This document shows, piece by piece, positions 12,201 through 24,485 of a stretch of DNA of 64,000 nt; positions within the stretch are counted from its first letter, which is position 1, and each line of letters opens with the position of its first letter. Made by a program: the position numbers and the translations under genes. The notes below the pieces were generated by a model, which saw nothing but the letters and a program-made list of their open reading frames with translations, did no database searches and was not told the DNA's origin. The stretch comes from Takakia lepidozioides. Lineage: Eukaryota; Streptophyta; Takakiopsida; Takakiales; Takakiaceae. The stretch is taken from assembly GCA_030704615.1 (NCBI GenBank), contig CM060732.1, positions 32,409,053 through 32,473,052 of the forward strand, read 5' to 3'.

Positions 12201-13500
12201 TGGCTGTGTCAAATGTGCAATATGCCTCTGTTTCTCTTTCACAGGCGAGCCCATGGCTGCATGACATTCTCTCTCTCTTCTGAATGAACCGGCAACAGCA
12301 TGGATCCGTATCTTTGTAGAGCACAGCACCATGAAGAAAGATGTTTCCCACTCCAGGAAATGGACAACCACCCTTGGTGTGAACAGCATTTCCTGCGGAT
12401 TGCAAATCATAGCACTAAGCATGCCAACATTATGCAAAGGGAACATCCCTCTGCTCTTCCTGCCTGCTTAAACTTTTGAGGGTCCACCCAGATTCCAGAC
12501 TTCTACTGGCTTTCTGATCCTAAGCTCAAGCTGGCATTATTCACACACCTCTTACCTTCTTACTATACATGCCTTAGCCTGCCTCAGCATCTTCATGACT
12601 GGCGAAAATTGCTGTCTTGAGTAGGACAACCCATAGTTACAAATTAGAAAAATAGGCCCTTAGTCCTACCCATCATTCTCCCAGATGCTCACCTAGCCTC
12701 CTTTTAGACAGAACTCTATAGTCTGGTTGAGCCTCACTCAGTCTATGTGTGCATGACTAGGGGAACATGTCTCTCTAAGACTGATGGCAAATTACATGGC
12801 AAGCATCCAGTCTAAAATCTGTTGAGCTCACAGATAGAGCATCAAAAGTGACATGCCGACAACCAAGCCCAGGCATAACGACTTCCATGCCCATGGGTAT
12901 CTAGGAGGTGCCCATGTGAAAGCTGGCTCAATGTGAAAAAGTTTGTAGGTCACTGTATTGCTGTTGTTAATTTCCTCCTTGTAATGTATTGACCCAGAGC
13001 ATATATGCAAACTTAGGCAGTTTGGTCAAACAGTGAGGCAGCCTTTCACTGGCCTTTCTCTTTCAATTTAAAAATGAGCAGCTCACTGCGTTACAAATGA
13101 AGTATTTACAATTGCACCAGAAGACTGGTGAAATAAGCACGGAGCCAAGTTCTCAAATCCCACCTGTAATACAAAGACCCAATCCAAGTAAAGAAGAAGC
13201 AGGGCAACGTACCTAACCAGGCCGACAATATAAGCACTGTTCGCAGTCGTGTATAATATTTCGGGTTACTGAACTTTTGTACGGTGAGAAACACATGCGA
13301 CAAGCTCATATCCTTCTTTGTATCAAAAGGCAATTCAAAACACATTCCAGAGCGAACATTTCTCTCTGATTTTTACTTTTTTCTAGTTATTCTTATTTCT
13401 GTCTCATGAGGGCGCACATACACCCACTTACCTTCCCACGGCCCTCTAGGAATCTCAATTGACAGCGCCGCTCGGCAGCTCCTTTGCCTCTTCCGCAGAT
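9300..13500. other. Long stretch without a recognisable gene
   Basis: Only short open frames without recognisable motifs. It contains the second copy of the GAAATGAAATG repeat (about 10912-10958). A 79-codon minus-strand frame at 13106-13345 lies downstream of the OEP7-like gene on the same strand and has a hydrophobic segment, but I cannot assign it. Confidence 0.4.
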
Positions 13501-13521
13501 TTATCGCTCTCGTCAGGAGCT

Positions 13522-13716
13522 TCAATGACTGGGGGTGTCGAGCTCGTCATCAACATCATAACTGGAGTCCAAGGAACGATTTATGGCAGCTCGCCCTGCC
13601 TGCAGTAGGGGCTTCAAGGCAATTTCCAGAGTAGCCCAGCCCAGCAGCACAGCCCCGCCAGCCACCACCGCTGAGGTCCATGTCCGCTTCTTGTCCTTGG
13701 CACGACTCTTCGTCAT
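13522..13716 (-). CDS. OEP7-like chloroplast outer envelope protein, 64 aa
   Basis: A complete 64-codon frame from ATG at 13716 to TGA at 13522. A basic head (TKSRAKDKKRTW) is followed by a single hydrophobic helix (AVVAGGAVLLGWATLEIA) and then KPLLQAGRAAI and an acidic tail (DVDDELD). This order, the length and the GW..EIA.KP motif match the plant OEP7/OEP14 family. Those are signal-anchored proteins of the plastid outer envelope that insert directly from the cytosol without a cleaved transit peptide. An earlier in-frame Met exists upstream at 13827, but the segment it would add looks unrelated, so the internal Met is preferred. The gene stands alone between unrelated sequence and LINE A. 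No introns are needed. Confidence 0.8.
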   Translation of the reverse strand: MTKSRAKDKKRTWTSAVVAGGAVLLGWATLEIALKPLLQAGRAAINRSLDSSYDVDDELDTPSH

Positions 13717-14380
13717 CTGCCTTGTTGGGTTTGCCAAGGTGCTCAACACACACTGGGATTCCCACAACACACACAAAGATGTGAATCCTTCAGTGGGTTG
13801 TGGCAGATGGTTCTCACAAGAATACAAGATTCACCAGTTTCACTCCATGAATCGCTGTTGCCAAATTGCTGTGTGTGCCTGCAATCACTCTCTGTCTGTA
13901 GGGACTGCAATCACTTACAATAACATTGCAAAGAAAGTCATTCTCCTTGGATGGAAAAAAAAGAATAATTGTCACCAGTCATGGATCTTCCTTCAAAAAT
14001 ACTTATAGTACTGGTAAAGTCAGCCACAGGTCTACTGGCAAACTCACTGATCTGGTCTCTCAAGATATGGATGAAAAAATAATGTGAGAAAAAAGGGAAA
14101 AAAAAGAACGGTGGGCCTAAAGGAAGATCAATGTCAATGTCTGAGCCCTATACCTGAAACATGAGCCCTTTATTGGCTTCTCTTTATCTAAAGAACAGCA
14201 ATCCCTATCCATCACTGTCAAAAATTGTTAAGCCCCTTCCTTTGCTGGTAACTACACCCTGATTTGCCTTCTCCAGGTAACACCTCCCTCAGCTAACATC
14301 TCTCTACTGCAAAATTTATGAGAAAACAAATGGATGAATTCTCAAGTTTATTATGGATGAAAATAGATCTCACTATAGGG

Positions 14381-16085
14381 TTTTGTTTTTTTTTTTTTTT
14401 TTGGAACAGGGGATGGAAGCCCTGAAAACATATTAAAAAAGAGGGTACAAGAGGTGGAAAAAATAACCACCGTGGGGTCTTGAAGGCACAAACGCACGGG
14501 GAGAGTTGAAGGAAGGAAACTAACGAGTGAAAATAACAAAGGAAATGCTAGCCTATCTCAGGACAGAGATGAACAACTAAGAGCAGAAGACAGAGTCCTA
14601 GCCAGCTTTAGCAAAATCCATGCAGCCTGCCTTGGACTTAGATAAACTAAGTTTGCGATGGCGCCAATAAATCTCTGGGTCATCACAGTCCACTGGAGAG
14701 CTGCCAGGGCCAAGATGGTCGACGCAGATGTGCGGGTGCAGAGGACACCGTTTTTTCCCCAGGAGTTGTCGAAAGCCGAAAACAATTGCCTTCTTCGCCT
14801 TCCTCCACATCTAGGAAGCGCTGAAAGCAAAGATAGCCAAGCCTTACGCCCCTCAGTCCTCAAGTCAGCGTAGATTCTGTAAAGAATTACTCTGATGCAC
14901 GGAACCTTCCCATCAAAAACTAAGGCACATCTCAACTTCCAAATAGACCAGAGTGTGAGCTCTGATTACTGCCCAGACTGGGCAAGCTGACCAAAGAGCA
15001 TTGTTACTCAAATTAAGCAAGAGAAGAGCAGGATTAGTGAAAGAATCAGTATTCCAGCATAGAATGGAAGGACCAAACGCCAAACAGCCGAGGCCATAGG
15101 ACATGACAAAAGACATTGCTCAATGGATTCTTGCGCTGGATGAGGACAAAGAGAACAAAGACCATCTGAAGATACACAGAAAGCAGCCACCGGAAGAATT
15201 ATGTTGACTATTTTTCAAAGGAACCCAGAGACCTTAGAAGGTCTATCTTTGCGCCATATATCTTTCCAGACAACATGCCAGGAAGCAGAAACCACCGCAC
15301 AATGAGCCCATCTACGGTTCCATTTCCCTGTGAAATTGGCCTGACCTTGCAAGAGTTGATATCCAAGCTTGACAGAGTACCCAAAAAATGGGGTTTTCGA
15401 TGTATCCATCCAAGACCATTCACCCAAATCCAACTGAAGCCCCTGAATGCACGGAAGATTAAGGAACCAGAAAAGAGTGGAATTTAAGGCCCAGTGAAGA
15501 ACATCATGAGAAAGAGGGAAAGGGTTGGGAGCCCTACAAATCGAGTCAAAGACCCGGATGTGGAACAATGACGATCTTGGGGCTGAGTCCATAGAGACAA
15601 AAGTAAGAGAGCCAGAGGAGGAGGAACAAAGCCCAAGCCATGGACAGGAGAACTTGAAACCACGACTGAGCCTGTGAACCTAACCAAACTGGGAAAGAGA
15701 GGCGAGCATGCTCCAATTGGCGCAGATGAGGCAGGGACAGAAAATCCACTAGTGCTTCACGAATGGAGTCCTAGCTAGAGTGGAAGGCACGAACAGAGAT
15801 GAAAGGCCGGATGGCAGCACAATCCAAAAAGGCATCATTGTTCCAGATGTTGGCCACATGGGAGAAACCAGAGGCTTCCCAGATAGCCCATTTCTTGTCA
15901 AGCTTAAGCAGTGACTCGGAATTGAGATTGTAATTGCCGAAGATAGGCTGCCTTAAAGCTTCCTGAAAGGTCATGGCTCTGCGTTGAGTGAGATATGGGC
16001 AAATCGTGCGCCAGTCCCCAATCTGGGGAACCTCGATCCCAGGGCGATCCGTGTTAATATTGGAGACAAAGTGAGGACCTGAAAA
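14381..16085 (-). mobile_element. LINE A, 5'-truncated L1-like retrotransposon with poly(A) tail
   Basis: The minus-strand 3' end is marked by a long T run on the plus strand at 14381-14402, followed by a CAGGGGATGGAAGCCC block that resembles the 3' ends of the other LINEs in the window. Upstream, in broken frames, are the C-terminal parts of the ORF2 protein: the post-RT region (15771-16080, with QEALRQPIFGNYNLNSE and KWAIWEASGFSH), the zf-RVT-type region with its LEHCLLSC-like pattern (around 15000-15200), and the tail (14558-14935). The RT catalytic core and endonuclease are absent, so the copy is truncated at about 16085. Several frameshifts show it is dead. Confidence 0.8.
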
Positions 16086-16089
16086 TTAC

Positions 16090-17123
16090 TTGCCATTAGC
16101 CTTCCCTTTACTGCGTGTGTGCCTGGTGTGATTGCTGCTCCTAATGCAGAGTGTGTAGATTTTTATTTCTTATGTCGTAATCCTGGATTTCAGCGTTCCC
16201 ACTTAATATTTGTGAGGTTCTGGAATATTGTGCAGCGGTAGCTCTTTCTGTCTTTCTTTTTTTCCTCTCTTTCTGATCAGACCCTCATCTGACGTTGGAA
16301 AGGTTGGTAAAATTAGTAGTAGTGCTTAGGGTTCACAGCAACCGCAATAGACGCATGGGGCGAGGAACAACTCGAAGCATGGCATATGGTGGCGGGGAGA
16401 GTTCCATGAAGAGAACTTGGCTCTATCACGGAGGATCTGCCTGAAGGCAGGAGGGCCTATCCTTTTCTTGATATTTCTCTTCTTGCTCAATGGAGTTGTC
16501 TGACACCTTACAGAGAGTGCTGATTATGGAGTATGCACACGCATTTGGCGACTTTTACGGTAGTAGAGGTAGCTTATGAAATCCACGGAATGAGTTGGAC
16601 AGCTTCTAGGTTGGGTGTATACAGTGTGTTTACATCAGGGAGGATAATGATGCTGATCAGGGCAAGGTATACGTAGGAACAAGAGCGCAAAGCTGCGGGC
16701 AACAGCGGCAGAAACACTGCCGCAATGAAGTTCATGAAACTGGGAGCAAAGCTCGACAAATGAAGAACTATTTAAAAATAATAATTAAGTTGAAAATGAA
16801 GAACTAATTTTTTTAAGAGACTATAATTGATCAATAAATTTAAATAAAATACTCATATTTCTCCAATTGTTTTTAATTCTTCTTAATTTTGTTATACATC
16901 TTTTCTTAAACGAACGTACATGATTTTTTTATTTTAGATATTTAATTATTAAGTATTTTTTCAGTCTACTAATATCCACATTTTTACAAATTTTCAAAAC
17001 CTCAAGTTTTTTCCAGATCTTAGATCCCTTCAGGTCCCTTTAGATCCATCAATTTATATATCGTTCACCATCCACTAACATTTACGTTGCAAAATCAAAT
17101 TTTTTAATTTCATATAATCTTAA
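16090..17123. other. Intergenic; AT-rich from about 16760
   Basis: No gene seen. From about 16760 to 17120 the sequence is strongly A/T-rich, and it forms the left flank of LINE B. Confidence 0.5.
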
Positions 17124-17124
17124 G

Positions 17125-17163
<39 letters not shown>

Positions 17164-17479
17164 TTATATTTTATATTTTTTAGAACAGGGACAGAGGCCC
17201 TGGTTAGGTTTATTGCAAATTATTCGGGGAAAAAAATTAAAACCCCCTTTTACACCACGAGGCACACACACCCTTTTTCAGTGAAAGAACGAACCTTGAC
17301 CCCATGTAGAGGGAATCTATCGAAACCCGACTTGACTAGAATCGAACTAGCGACATTATCGGTTTCCTACCGATTTGTATCGACCATGATCGTGGACCTT
17401 CAAGTAAGTCTAGATTGTCAGAATAATAAAGCAGTTATGTGGGCATTAAAAGTGTCTTCCTGAATATTGATCGAGGCTA

Positions 17480-19550
17480 CCTATCCCTGGGTATAGTGAA
17501 GCCGTGAGGCTTTTGTGGAACACTTAAGATGTTTCCAATTAATGTCCCTTTCAAACTCGGGAGATGCGGTGGAGTGCTGCACGAAGTCCCCTCCATGAGG
17601 GAGGTGGCGGGTCGGACCAGATGCAGGAGTCTGGGGATTCACTCTAGCAAATGAGGCCCTGATTCCCCCAGGTGGAGCAGAACTTACGATGGCTGGCAGC
17701 TGCGATTCGAGGCTTCCGTTTGATATCTGCACATAACTGGGCCCATGCCTTCCTGGATTCAGTACCAAGATCGTTAAAAACACAAGCGAGAAGAGCAGAA
17801 GTAGTAGTTGTTTCTCCAGAAAGGGTTTTTGTGCATCTTGCTTTCCACAGATGCCACAGGGTGCTACCCCTAAGTGTTTCAAAGACAGGACAAACAACCG
17901 CCGTGGTTTTGGTATTGGTATCATAGTTTAGAAGAAGATCAACAGCAGAGAGGTGCATGTGGTTCCAATTTGAGTAAAAGGTTTTGACAAGTGGCCATAC
18001 TGTTGCCGGTGCATGACAATGAAGGAGGCAATGCTCCAAGCTTTCTATGATTCCTGTTGCACAACAAGCACATAAGAGGGCATCCAGAAACTGCAACCAT
18101 TCGCCTACTTTGAGGACTCTGTTAACTATTTGCCAGAGAAATGTAGACATCTTCGCTGGTCTCGATTTGTGCCATACCGACCTCCATATTGATGTCCAGT
18201 TTTCATCTCTGAAGCCATGGTGCTAATAATGCTTTGTATCCCTGTTTGGTTGTGTATGAGAAAAAAGGCTCTAGTTGCCTACCAAAATTCCATGTCCATT
18301 CTGAGGGATCAAACTGCAGCTCCGCCAAGGGCCTACCCAGTATCCACATGAACGTGTTGGTTGTTAGCCAGGCAACAAGGGAAATCACTGGTGGCGGCTG
18401 TGGATCCATCTCTCTCAATGGGGCAGATGTCCAGCAACATACTCTGATAGGTGTTATGGAGATGGGGGGAGAACCATCGACTGGGTTGAAGTCAGGTGGA
18501 GAACAAGTGTGACATTGTCAATGCTTAAGGTATGTACGACATGGTTGTTCAAAGTGGTCTGGCTAACAAAAAGCATTGTCAGCATGTTGTTGAGGATTGC
18601 GAGTGCCCAATAGTTGTAAGAAGGTCAAATCGGTCATGTCTGCAATTTCCCCAGCCATTGCTGATCCACAGATTGAATGAGCTCTGAGTATGATCTTCCT
18701 ATCCTTGCATTGCCAAGAACTGCCGCAGTCGTGTTTTGTGGCTTTAGAGCATCATTCTGCCAAAGATGGCCAATCTGTGAAATCCCTAACTCATCCCAGG
18801 CAGACCAACGGCTGGCCTCTTTTCATTGGGAGGGTGTGGGCTTGTTGGTATTCAAGAAGAGGTTCTGCCTGAGGATCTCGAAGTAAGTGGATGGTTGTGC
18901 TTTCTGTAGAAAGCCCCTCAGCTTACTCCAGGCATGCCAAATAGCGTTCCATAGCACAGATCCAGGCTTTTTGTGCTTAAAACCATGAACTATCCAGCGG
19001 AAAGAGGGGGACCAGGAGATGTTTTTAAGTGGAGAGGCAAGAAGTATGCTATCCGCCACCAGAAATTTCCACCACCCTCCCTCGGGTCCCATGAAATGGG
19101 GAATCCACTTGCCCAATAGAGCGTTGATCTGTGTCTCGGGGTCTAGAACGCCGAGCCCTCCCAATTTTTTGGGGAGGCATATTTGGCTCCAAACAACCTG
19201 GGGTCTTTTTTGTTGAGAAGAGGTTTCTGCCCCCCATACGTAGTTTCTGAGCATTCTCTTGATCTGCTGGATCTGAGCTTTGTTGGGTCTCCAGGAACTG
19301 GCATAAAACCAGATTCCTACTTCTAATATTTGATTAGTTGTGAGAGCTCGACCTGTGATAGTAAGATGTTTGGATCCCCAATATGCCATTTTGTGCCTGA
19401 GTTTCGAGAGGATAGGTTCAAACATTTGCTGGTCCGTGAGATCTATGCCAAATGTGTAGCCAAGAAGCTTTGTAGTTTGTCCTGGTTTCAGCCATGTGAG
19501 GCCTAAGTGTTGTCCCCAGGTTGGATCTACCCCAAGGTCTGAGCTGAATT
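17480..19550 (-). pseudogene. LINE B ORF2 C-terminal half (post-RT region and zf-RVT)
   Basis: The frame at 18823-19550 encodes GQTTKLLGYTFGIDL, KMAYWGSKHLTITGRALTTN and VWSQICLPKKLGGLGVLD, the standard stretch after the RT palm of plant L1-like ORF2 proteins. The frame at 17644-18150 encodes FLWQIVNRVL, ESLEHCLLHCHAP and STLWHLWKARC, the zf-RVT domain and following tail. The two frames are offset, so at least one frameshift lies between them. The end of the tail (ERDINWKHLK, near 17540) matches LINE C and LINE D. The 3' UTR runs to about 17165 and includes a GGGACAGAGGCCCTGG block. A tRNA-like fold around 17320-17400 (minus) is degenerate. Confidence 0.8.
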
Positions 19551-19812
19551 CCTGGGGGGTGCACTTTTTATAAAATGTGCGTATCACGTGCGTTCGCCGA
19601 CTAATAAAAAAACCCCTGTATACGGGTCCTCGGATAATTTATATCCCCTCTGTACATACTTTTTGAGGATTATAAAATCCTCTCCTGTACATATACAAAA
19701 ATTTATAATTTAAAAAAAAAACCCCCTCTATATGTATATTCTCCTTTTCAATCATTAAAAAATACCCTCAAATATGCATATGTATGTTTTTATATTATAT
19801 CAAGTTTATTCA

Positions 19813-20185
19813 TTAAAAAACATCGTAGAGGGCGGCCTCAGTGTCCACGCTTATGATGGTGTCCTCAACCGGCTCGAAGACGTTGAGAGAGCCTATGAAC
19901 GTGCCAAAACTTGCTCCTATCTCAGGGAGTGAAGTGAGGTAAGTGGCGGGGAGAAAAGGGATTGCAATTACCTGGTCATATGGTCGGTTGGGATGGATCT
20001 GTCTTGGCATGCCCCCGTTTTTTTTCGTCTTTTTGGAGAGTTGTCCTTTTTTAAGGACCTCCGTGTCCATTTCTCGAGATGCCTCAACAGTAGTGCTTGG
20101 AGCTGCTGATTTGGCAAGTTTAGGGTAGTTTGATTTTACGTGCCCCTCCCCGTTGCAAGCAAAACAGATGGTGGAATCAGCTCTT
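19813..20185 (-). pseudogene. Zinc-knuckle protein fragment inside the transposon
   Basis: The minus-strand frame encodes STICFACNGEGHVKSNYPKL, a CCHC zinc knuckle in which the final Cys is Tyr, followed by a basic linker (KKTKKNGG) and about 70 further residues ending at a stop at 19813. Zinc knuckles of this kind occur in the ORF1/gag proteins of retroelements and in some transposases. The start is not visible and the knuckle is damaged, so it is called a fragment. I cannot tell whether it belongs to the transposon or was captured. Confidence 0.45.
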
Positions 20186-20384
20186 CATGGATAGAGACCA
20201 CAATAAAGGAGTCATCTAGTGTATAGAGCTTGATTGAGAACCCAATGTGCCGTTTCTGGCATGAGAACAACGATTTTTGGCACTCCATTATCCCTTGTGA
20301 TTATTGAAGTATCATGGGTCATCTGCTGCTATAGCGGCATTACATGTTGAAGACGCGTCGGGAGGGAATGCGTCTGGGACAGCC

Positions 20385-20540
20385 GAGTCTGCCATCCAGC
20401 AGACTCCCATCCAGCAGACTCCCATTCAGCACGCCGTCATCCAGCAGACTCCCGTTCAGTAGCCTGTCATCCAGCAGACTCCAAGAGAGCAGACTCCCAA
20501 CAAGCAGCATGTCATCCTGCAGACTCCTCTCCAGGAGCCC
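20385..20540. repeat. Minisatellite, ~17-bp CAGCAGACTCCCATC-type unit
   Basis: Successive units of the form CCATCCAGCAGACTCC, with interspersed variants (TTCAGC, TCCTGC), run across this block on the plus strand. Confidence 0.75.
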
Positions 20541-21084
20541 ACAATAAATTAATTAAAAGGATATCTATTTGCCCTTGATAAGATTGTCAAAGACTTTCCG
20601 CTCATTGTAATTGTGTTTTTCTCCAACACCACATATCTTCCATAATACTAATAAGTTGAGCCAGCTTATAGAGTAGTTTTTAAGCTACCTACCATGCTGA
20701 TTAAATACTAAATAGTACGATGGTTTCAGTTCTGAATCAGAATGTATTGTTCAAGACATCTTATCTCCAAGAGTCTGGGGTTTTCAGATGTATAATGTTA
20801 TCTTTGGATTAACCACCAAATGGTACAATGTATACTCTTATCTATGGCTGGTGAACAGAACCATGCCAGTATATTCTATATACTTTAATGATAAAGAGCA
20901 CTAAGAGTATGTGTTGAACTCAAGGCTGGTACAGATGTAAGTTGCTTGGGGAAGTGAAAGCCTAAGTAATAAAGGGCATTGGGAATTGCAGAGTTCAACA
21001 TGGAATTTTAGGGCCAATTCTCATAAGAGAGAAGAACAGGGTGAAATGTATCCCTTAGTGATTTTCCTTCCCTAGATAATTTGG

Positions 21085-23260
21085 ACTCTCAGAATGACAC
21101 AAAGTACAACAATTCCAGCTTTTGACAATGTCACCGTGGACCTCTTCCCCCTTTTCCAGGTCTGCCCCACACTCCCTTTGCATCCTCTACGCACCCGCAT
21201 TTGGCAGACCTGTCCACCAGGGCACTATTCAGAATGACATAAGGTACAATTCCAGCTTTTGACAATGTCACCGTGGACCTCAGCTTCCCCCTTTCCAGGT
21301 CTGCCCCACACTCCCTTTGCATCCTCTACGCACCCGCATTTGGCAGACCTGTCCACCAGGGCACTGTTCAGATGACATAATGTACAATTCCAGCTTTTGA
21401 TAATGTCACCATGGACCTCAGCTTCCCCCTTTCCAGGTCTGCCCCACACTCCATTTGCATCCTCTACGCACCCGCATTTGGCAGACCTGTCCACCAGGGC
21501 ACTATTCAGGATGACATAAGGTACAATTCCAGCTTTTGACAATGTCACCGTGGACCTCTTCCCCCATTTCCAGGTCTGCCCCACACTCCCTTTGCATCCT
21601 CTACGCACCCGCATTTGGCAGACTTGTCCACCAGGGCACTATTCAGAATGACATAAGGTACAATTCCAGCTTTTGACAATGTCACCATGGACCTCAGCTT
21701 CCCCCTTTCCAGGTCTGCCCCACACTCCCTTTGCATCCTCTACGCACCCGCATTTGGCAGACCTGTCCACCAGGGCACTGTTCAGATGACATAATGTACA
21801 ATTCCAGCTTTTGATAATGTCACCATGGACCTCAGCTTCCCCCTTTCCAGGTCTGCCCCACACTCCCTTTGCATCCTCTACGCACCCGCATTTGGCAGAC
21901 CTGTCCACCAGGGCACTATTCAGGATGACATAAGGTACAATTCCAGCTTTTGACAATGTCACCGTGGACCTCTTCCCCCATTTCCAGGTCTGCCCCACAC
22001 TCCCTTTGCATCCTCTACGCACCCGCATTTGGCAGACTTGTCCACCAGGGCACTATTCAGAATGACATAAGGTACAATTCCAGCTTTTGACAATGTCACC
22101 ATGGACCTCAGCTTCCCCCTTTCCAGGTCTGCCCCACACTCCCTTTGCATCCTCTACGCACCCGCATTTGGCAGACCTGTCCACCAGGGCACTGTTCAGA
22201 TGACATAATGTACAATTCCAGCTTTTGATAATGTCACCATGGACCTCAGCTTCCCCCTTTCCAGGTCTGCCCCACACTCCCTTTGCATCCTCTACGCACC
22301 CGCATTTGGCAGACCTGTCCACCAGGGCACTATTCAGGATGACATAAGGTACAATTCCAGCTTTTGACAATGTCACCGTGGACCTCTTCCCCCTTTTCCA
22401 GGTCTGCCCAACACTCCCTTTGCATCCTCTACGCACCCGCATTTGGCAGACCTGTCCACCAGGGCACTATTCAGAATGACATAAGGTACAATTCCAGCTT
22501 TTGACAATGTCACCATGGACCTCAGCTTCCCCTTTCCAGGTCTGCCCCACACTCCCTTTGCATCCTCTACGCACCCGCATTTGGCAGACCTGTCCACCAG
22601 GGGGCACTATTCAGAATGACATAAGGTACATTAATTTCAGCTTTTGACAATGTCACCATGCACCTCTTCCCCCTTTCCAGGTCTGCCCCACACACCCTTT
22701 GCATCCTCTACGCACCCGCATTTGGCAGACCTGTCCACCAGGGCACTATTCAGATAACATAAGGTACAATTCCAACTTCTGACAATGTCACCATGGCTCT
22801 TCCCCATTTTCCAGGTCTGCCCAACACTCCATTTGCATCCTCTACGCACCCGCATTTGGCAGAACTGTCCACCATGGCACTATTCAGAATGATATAGGTA
22901 CAATTCCAGCTTTTGACAGTGTCACCATGGACCTCTTCCCCCTTTTCTAAGTTTGCCCCACACTCCATTTGCATCCTCTACGCACCCGCATTCGGCAGAC
23001 CTGTCCACCAGGGCACTGTTCAGATGACATAAGGTACAATTCCAGCTTTTGACAATGTCACCATGGACCTCTTCCCCCTTTTCCAGGTTTTCCCCACACT
23101 CCCTTTGCATCCTCTATGCACCCGCATTTGGCAGACCTCTCCACCAGGGGGCACTATTCAAAATGACATAAGGTACATTAATTTCAGCTTTTAACAATGT
23201 CACCATGCACCTCTTCCCCCTTTTCCATGTCTGCCCAACAGTACTCCATTTGAATGGACT
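21085..23260 (-). repeat. PPR-derived tandem satellite: ~138-bp monomers in a 414-bp higher-order repeat
   Basis: About 16 head-to-tail monomers of roughly 138 bp. Each translates on the minus strand to recognisable PPR text (EVHGDIVK, NSALVD, AKCGCVEDAKGV). Between about 21190 and 22600 the monomers repeat as a trimer: near-identical 129-codon frames start every 414 bp (21614, 22028 and 22442). Trimer members are told apart by shared differences such as GTTCAGATGACATAATG versus ATTCAGAATGACATAAGG, and CTTCCCCCATTTCC versus CAGCTTCCCCC. The right-hand monomers (22600-23260) are more diverged and do not follow the trimer. No long open protein is encoded because units of 137 and 139 bp shift the frame. 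I infer satellite expansion of a captured PPR exon. Confidence 0.85.
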
Positions 23261-23299
23261 CTATGCACCAACTTTCTGAATCTTGAGGCTGAGCCAAAG

Positions 23300-23952
23300 C
23301 TCAGCCCCTAAATCACCCTCTCTGCACTAGACTTAATTCAAACTCAGGGGGGGAACCCGACCTTTGCTCCATCACTATGCTCCATGACACCACATTGCAT
23401 ACACAACCCCTTAGCTGCCCATCACTCCCTTTGCATCTTACACATACCCACATTTGACATACATGTCCGCCAGGGCAGCTTTCATAATGACATCTGATAC
23501 AATCACTACAGCTTTGACGATGCCACCGTGGACCTCTTCTCCAATCTCCAGGGCTGCCAAGCTTGTACATGTGCTCAGAGGTCTCCAAAGCCTCCCTCCT
23601 CTGCCCTTGTAGCGCTTATAGCATGCCACCATCACGCTCTATGACACCACATTCCGTTCAGCCATACTGCCCAACACCCCCTTTAATGCATCCTTCATGC
23701 ACCCGCATTTGGCATACATGTCCACCACGGCACTGGTCAGATTGACATCTGATACAATCCCAGCTTTGATGATGCCACCATGGACCTCCTCATTTTCCAG
23801 GGCTGCCAGGATCGCACACGCATTGCAAAAACAAACGAATGTGACTGGCCTGGGCTGGAAGAATACCAAATCATGGTACTAACAGGAGGCAAGAGCCCGC
23901 ATTTCCAGGATGGACAAACTTCTTCACATTGTACCTTAAGAAAACGCCACAC
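23300..23952 (-). pseudogene. PLS-type PPR protein fragment, source-like copy for the satellite
   Basis: In broken minus-strand frames one reads PVTFVCFCNACAILAALE, EVHGGIIKAGIVSDV, SAVVDMYAKCGCMKDA and MAERNVVS, then a second repeat (TSLAALEIGEEVHGGIVK, ADMYVKCGYV, NVVSWSIVMEQR). This is the spacing of land-plant PLS/DYW PPR proteins, which bind organellar RNA in editing. Frameshifts between repeats and loss of both ends show a dead fragment. It lies directly upstream, in its own sense, of the satellite, whose monomer text closely resembles its EVHG..VDMYAKCGC segment. Confidence 0.8.
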
Positions 23953-24417
23953 CTTGCGACTGCAGTTGTCCCACCATCGTGAAGGATCTTTAAAAAACTT
24001 TTGTCAGCTCTGCTCCGTGCTGCAAATTCAGGGGCGCCGAGTGTGATGAGAGGGAAAAACAGGCTGAAATAGGTCGAAGAAGAAGGTGCCCTCACCACAT
24101 TGTCCTTGACCTTGTGTTGTGACCCATGGAGGATTTGACCTCCCATCAACCCCAAAATGATCTCTTCTGTGTGCTGCTGATGGCTGTAGTCAGGTAATGT
24201 CGGATTGGTCTTTGAGAACCACCACAGTGCAGCTGAGCAAGCAGAGATTGAAACACGGCTTGCTAAGACCAAGCTGACCCTCCCAAGAACCTTGTAAACA
24301 TCAAGAAGAATACCATGCCCTGCGGTCGACCACCCACCCACGAACGCGGGAGAGGAGGGGAGAGGAGATGAGAGGAGATGAGAGGAGAGGAGGAAAAAGA
24401 GAGAGCAAAAAAAAGGA

Positions 24418-24485
24418 TACCTCGATTTGATCCCGCCGTGCATCGCGGACTAAACGATGTCCTTACCACTAGACTACCCCTTACA
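24418..24485 (-). other. tRNA-like sequence (possible SINE head) near the transposon's right end
   Basis: On the minus strand, a TAGTCTAGTGG A-box-like motif and a GATCAAATCG B-box-like motif are spaced as in tRNA genes. The acceptor pairing is poor, so it is more likely a tRNA-derived repeat than a working tRNA. Confidence 0.4.

Noticed and set aside
17320-17400. tRNA gene on the minus strand
   Set aside because: It has a perfect 5-bp stem and a GTTCGATTC box, but the base before the would-be anticodon is not T and the acceptor arms do not pair.
21225-22442. Three 129-codon open frames as genes
   Set aside because: They are the same reading of a 414-bp satellite repeat, with no start context or termination that fits a protein.
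23871-24443. 190-codon minus-strand frame as a gene
   Set aside because: It reads across the PPR fragment's edge in a different frame and contains low-complexity Ser/Leu text from a GA-rich tract. No domain is recognisable.
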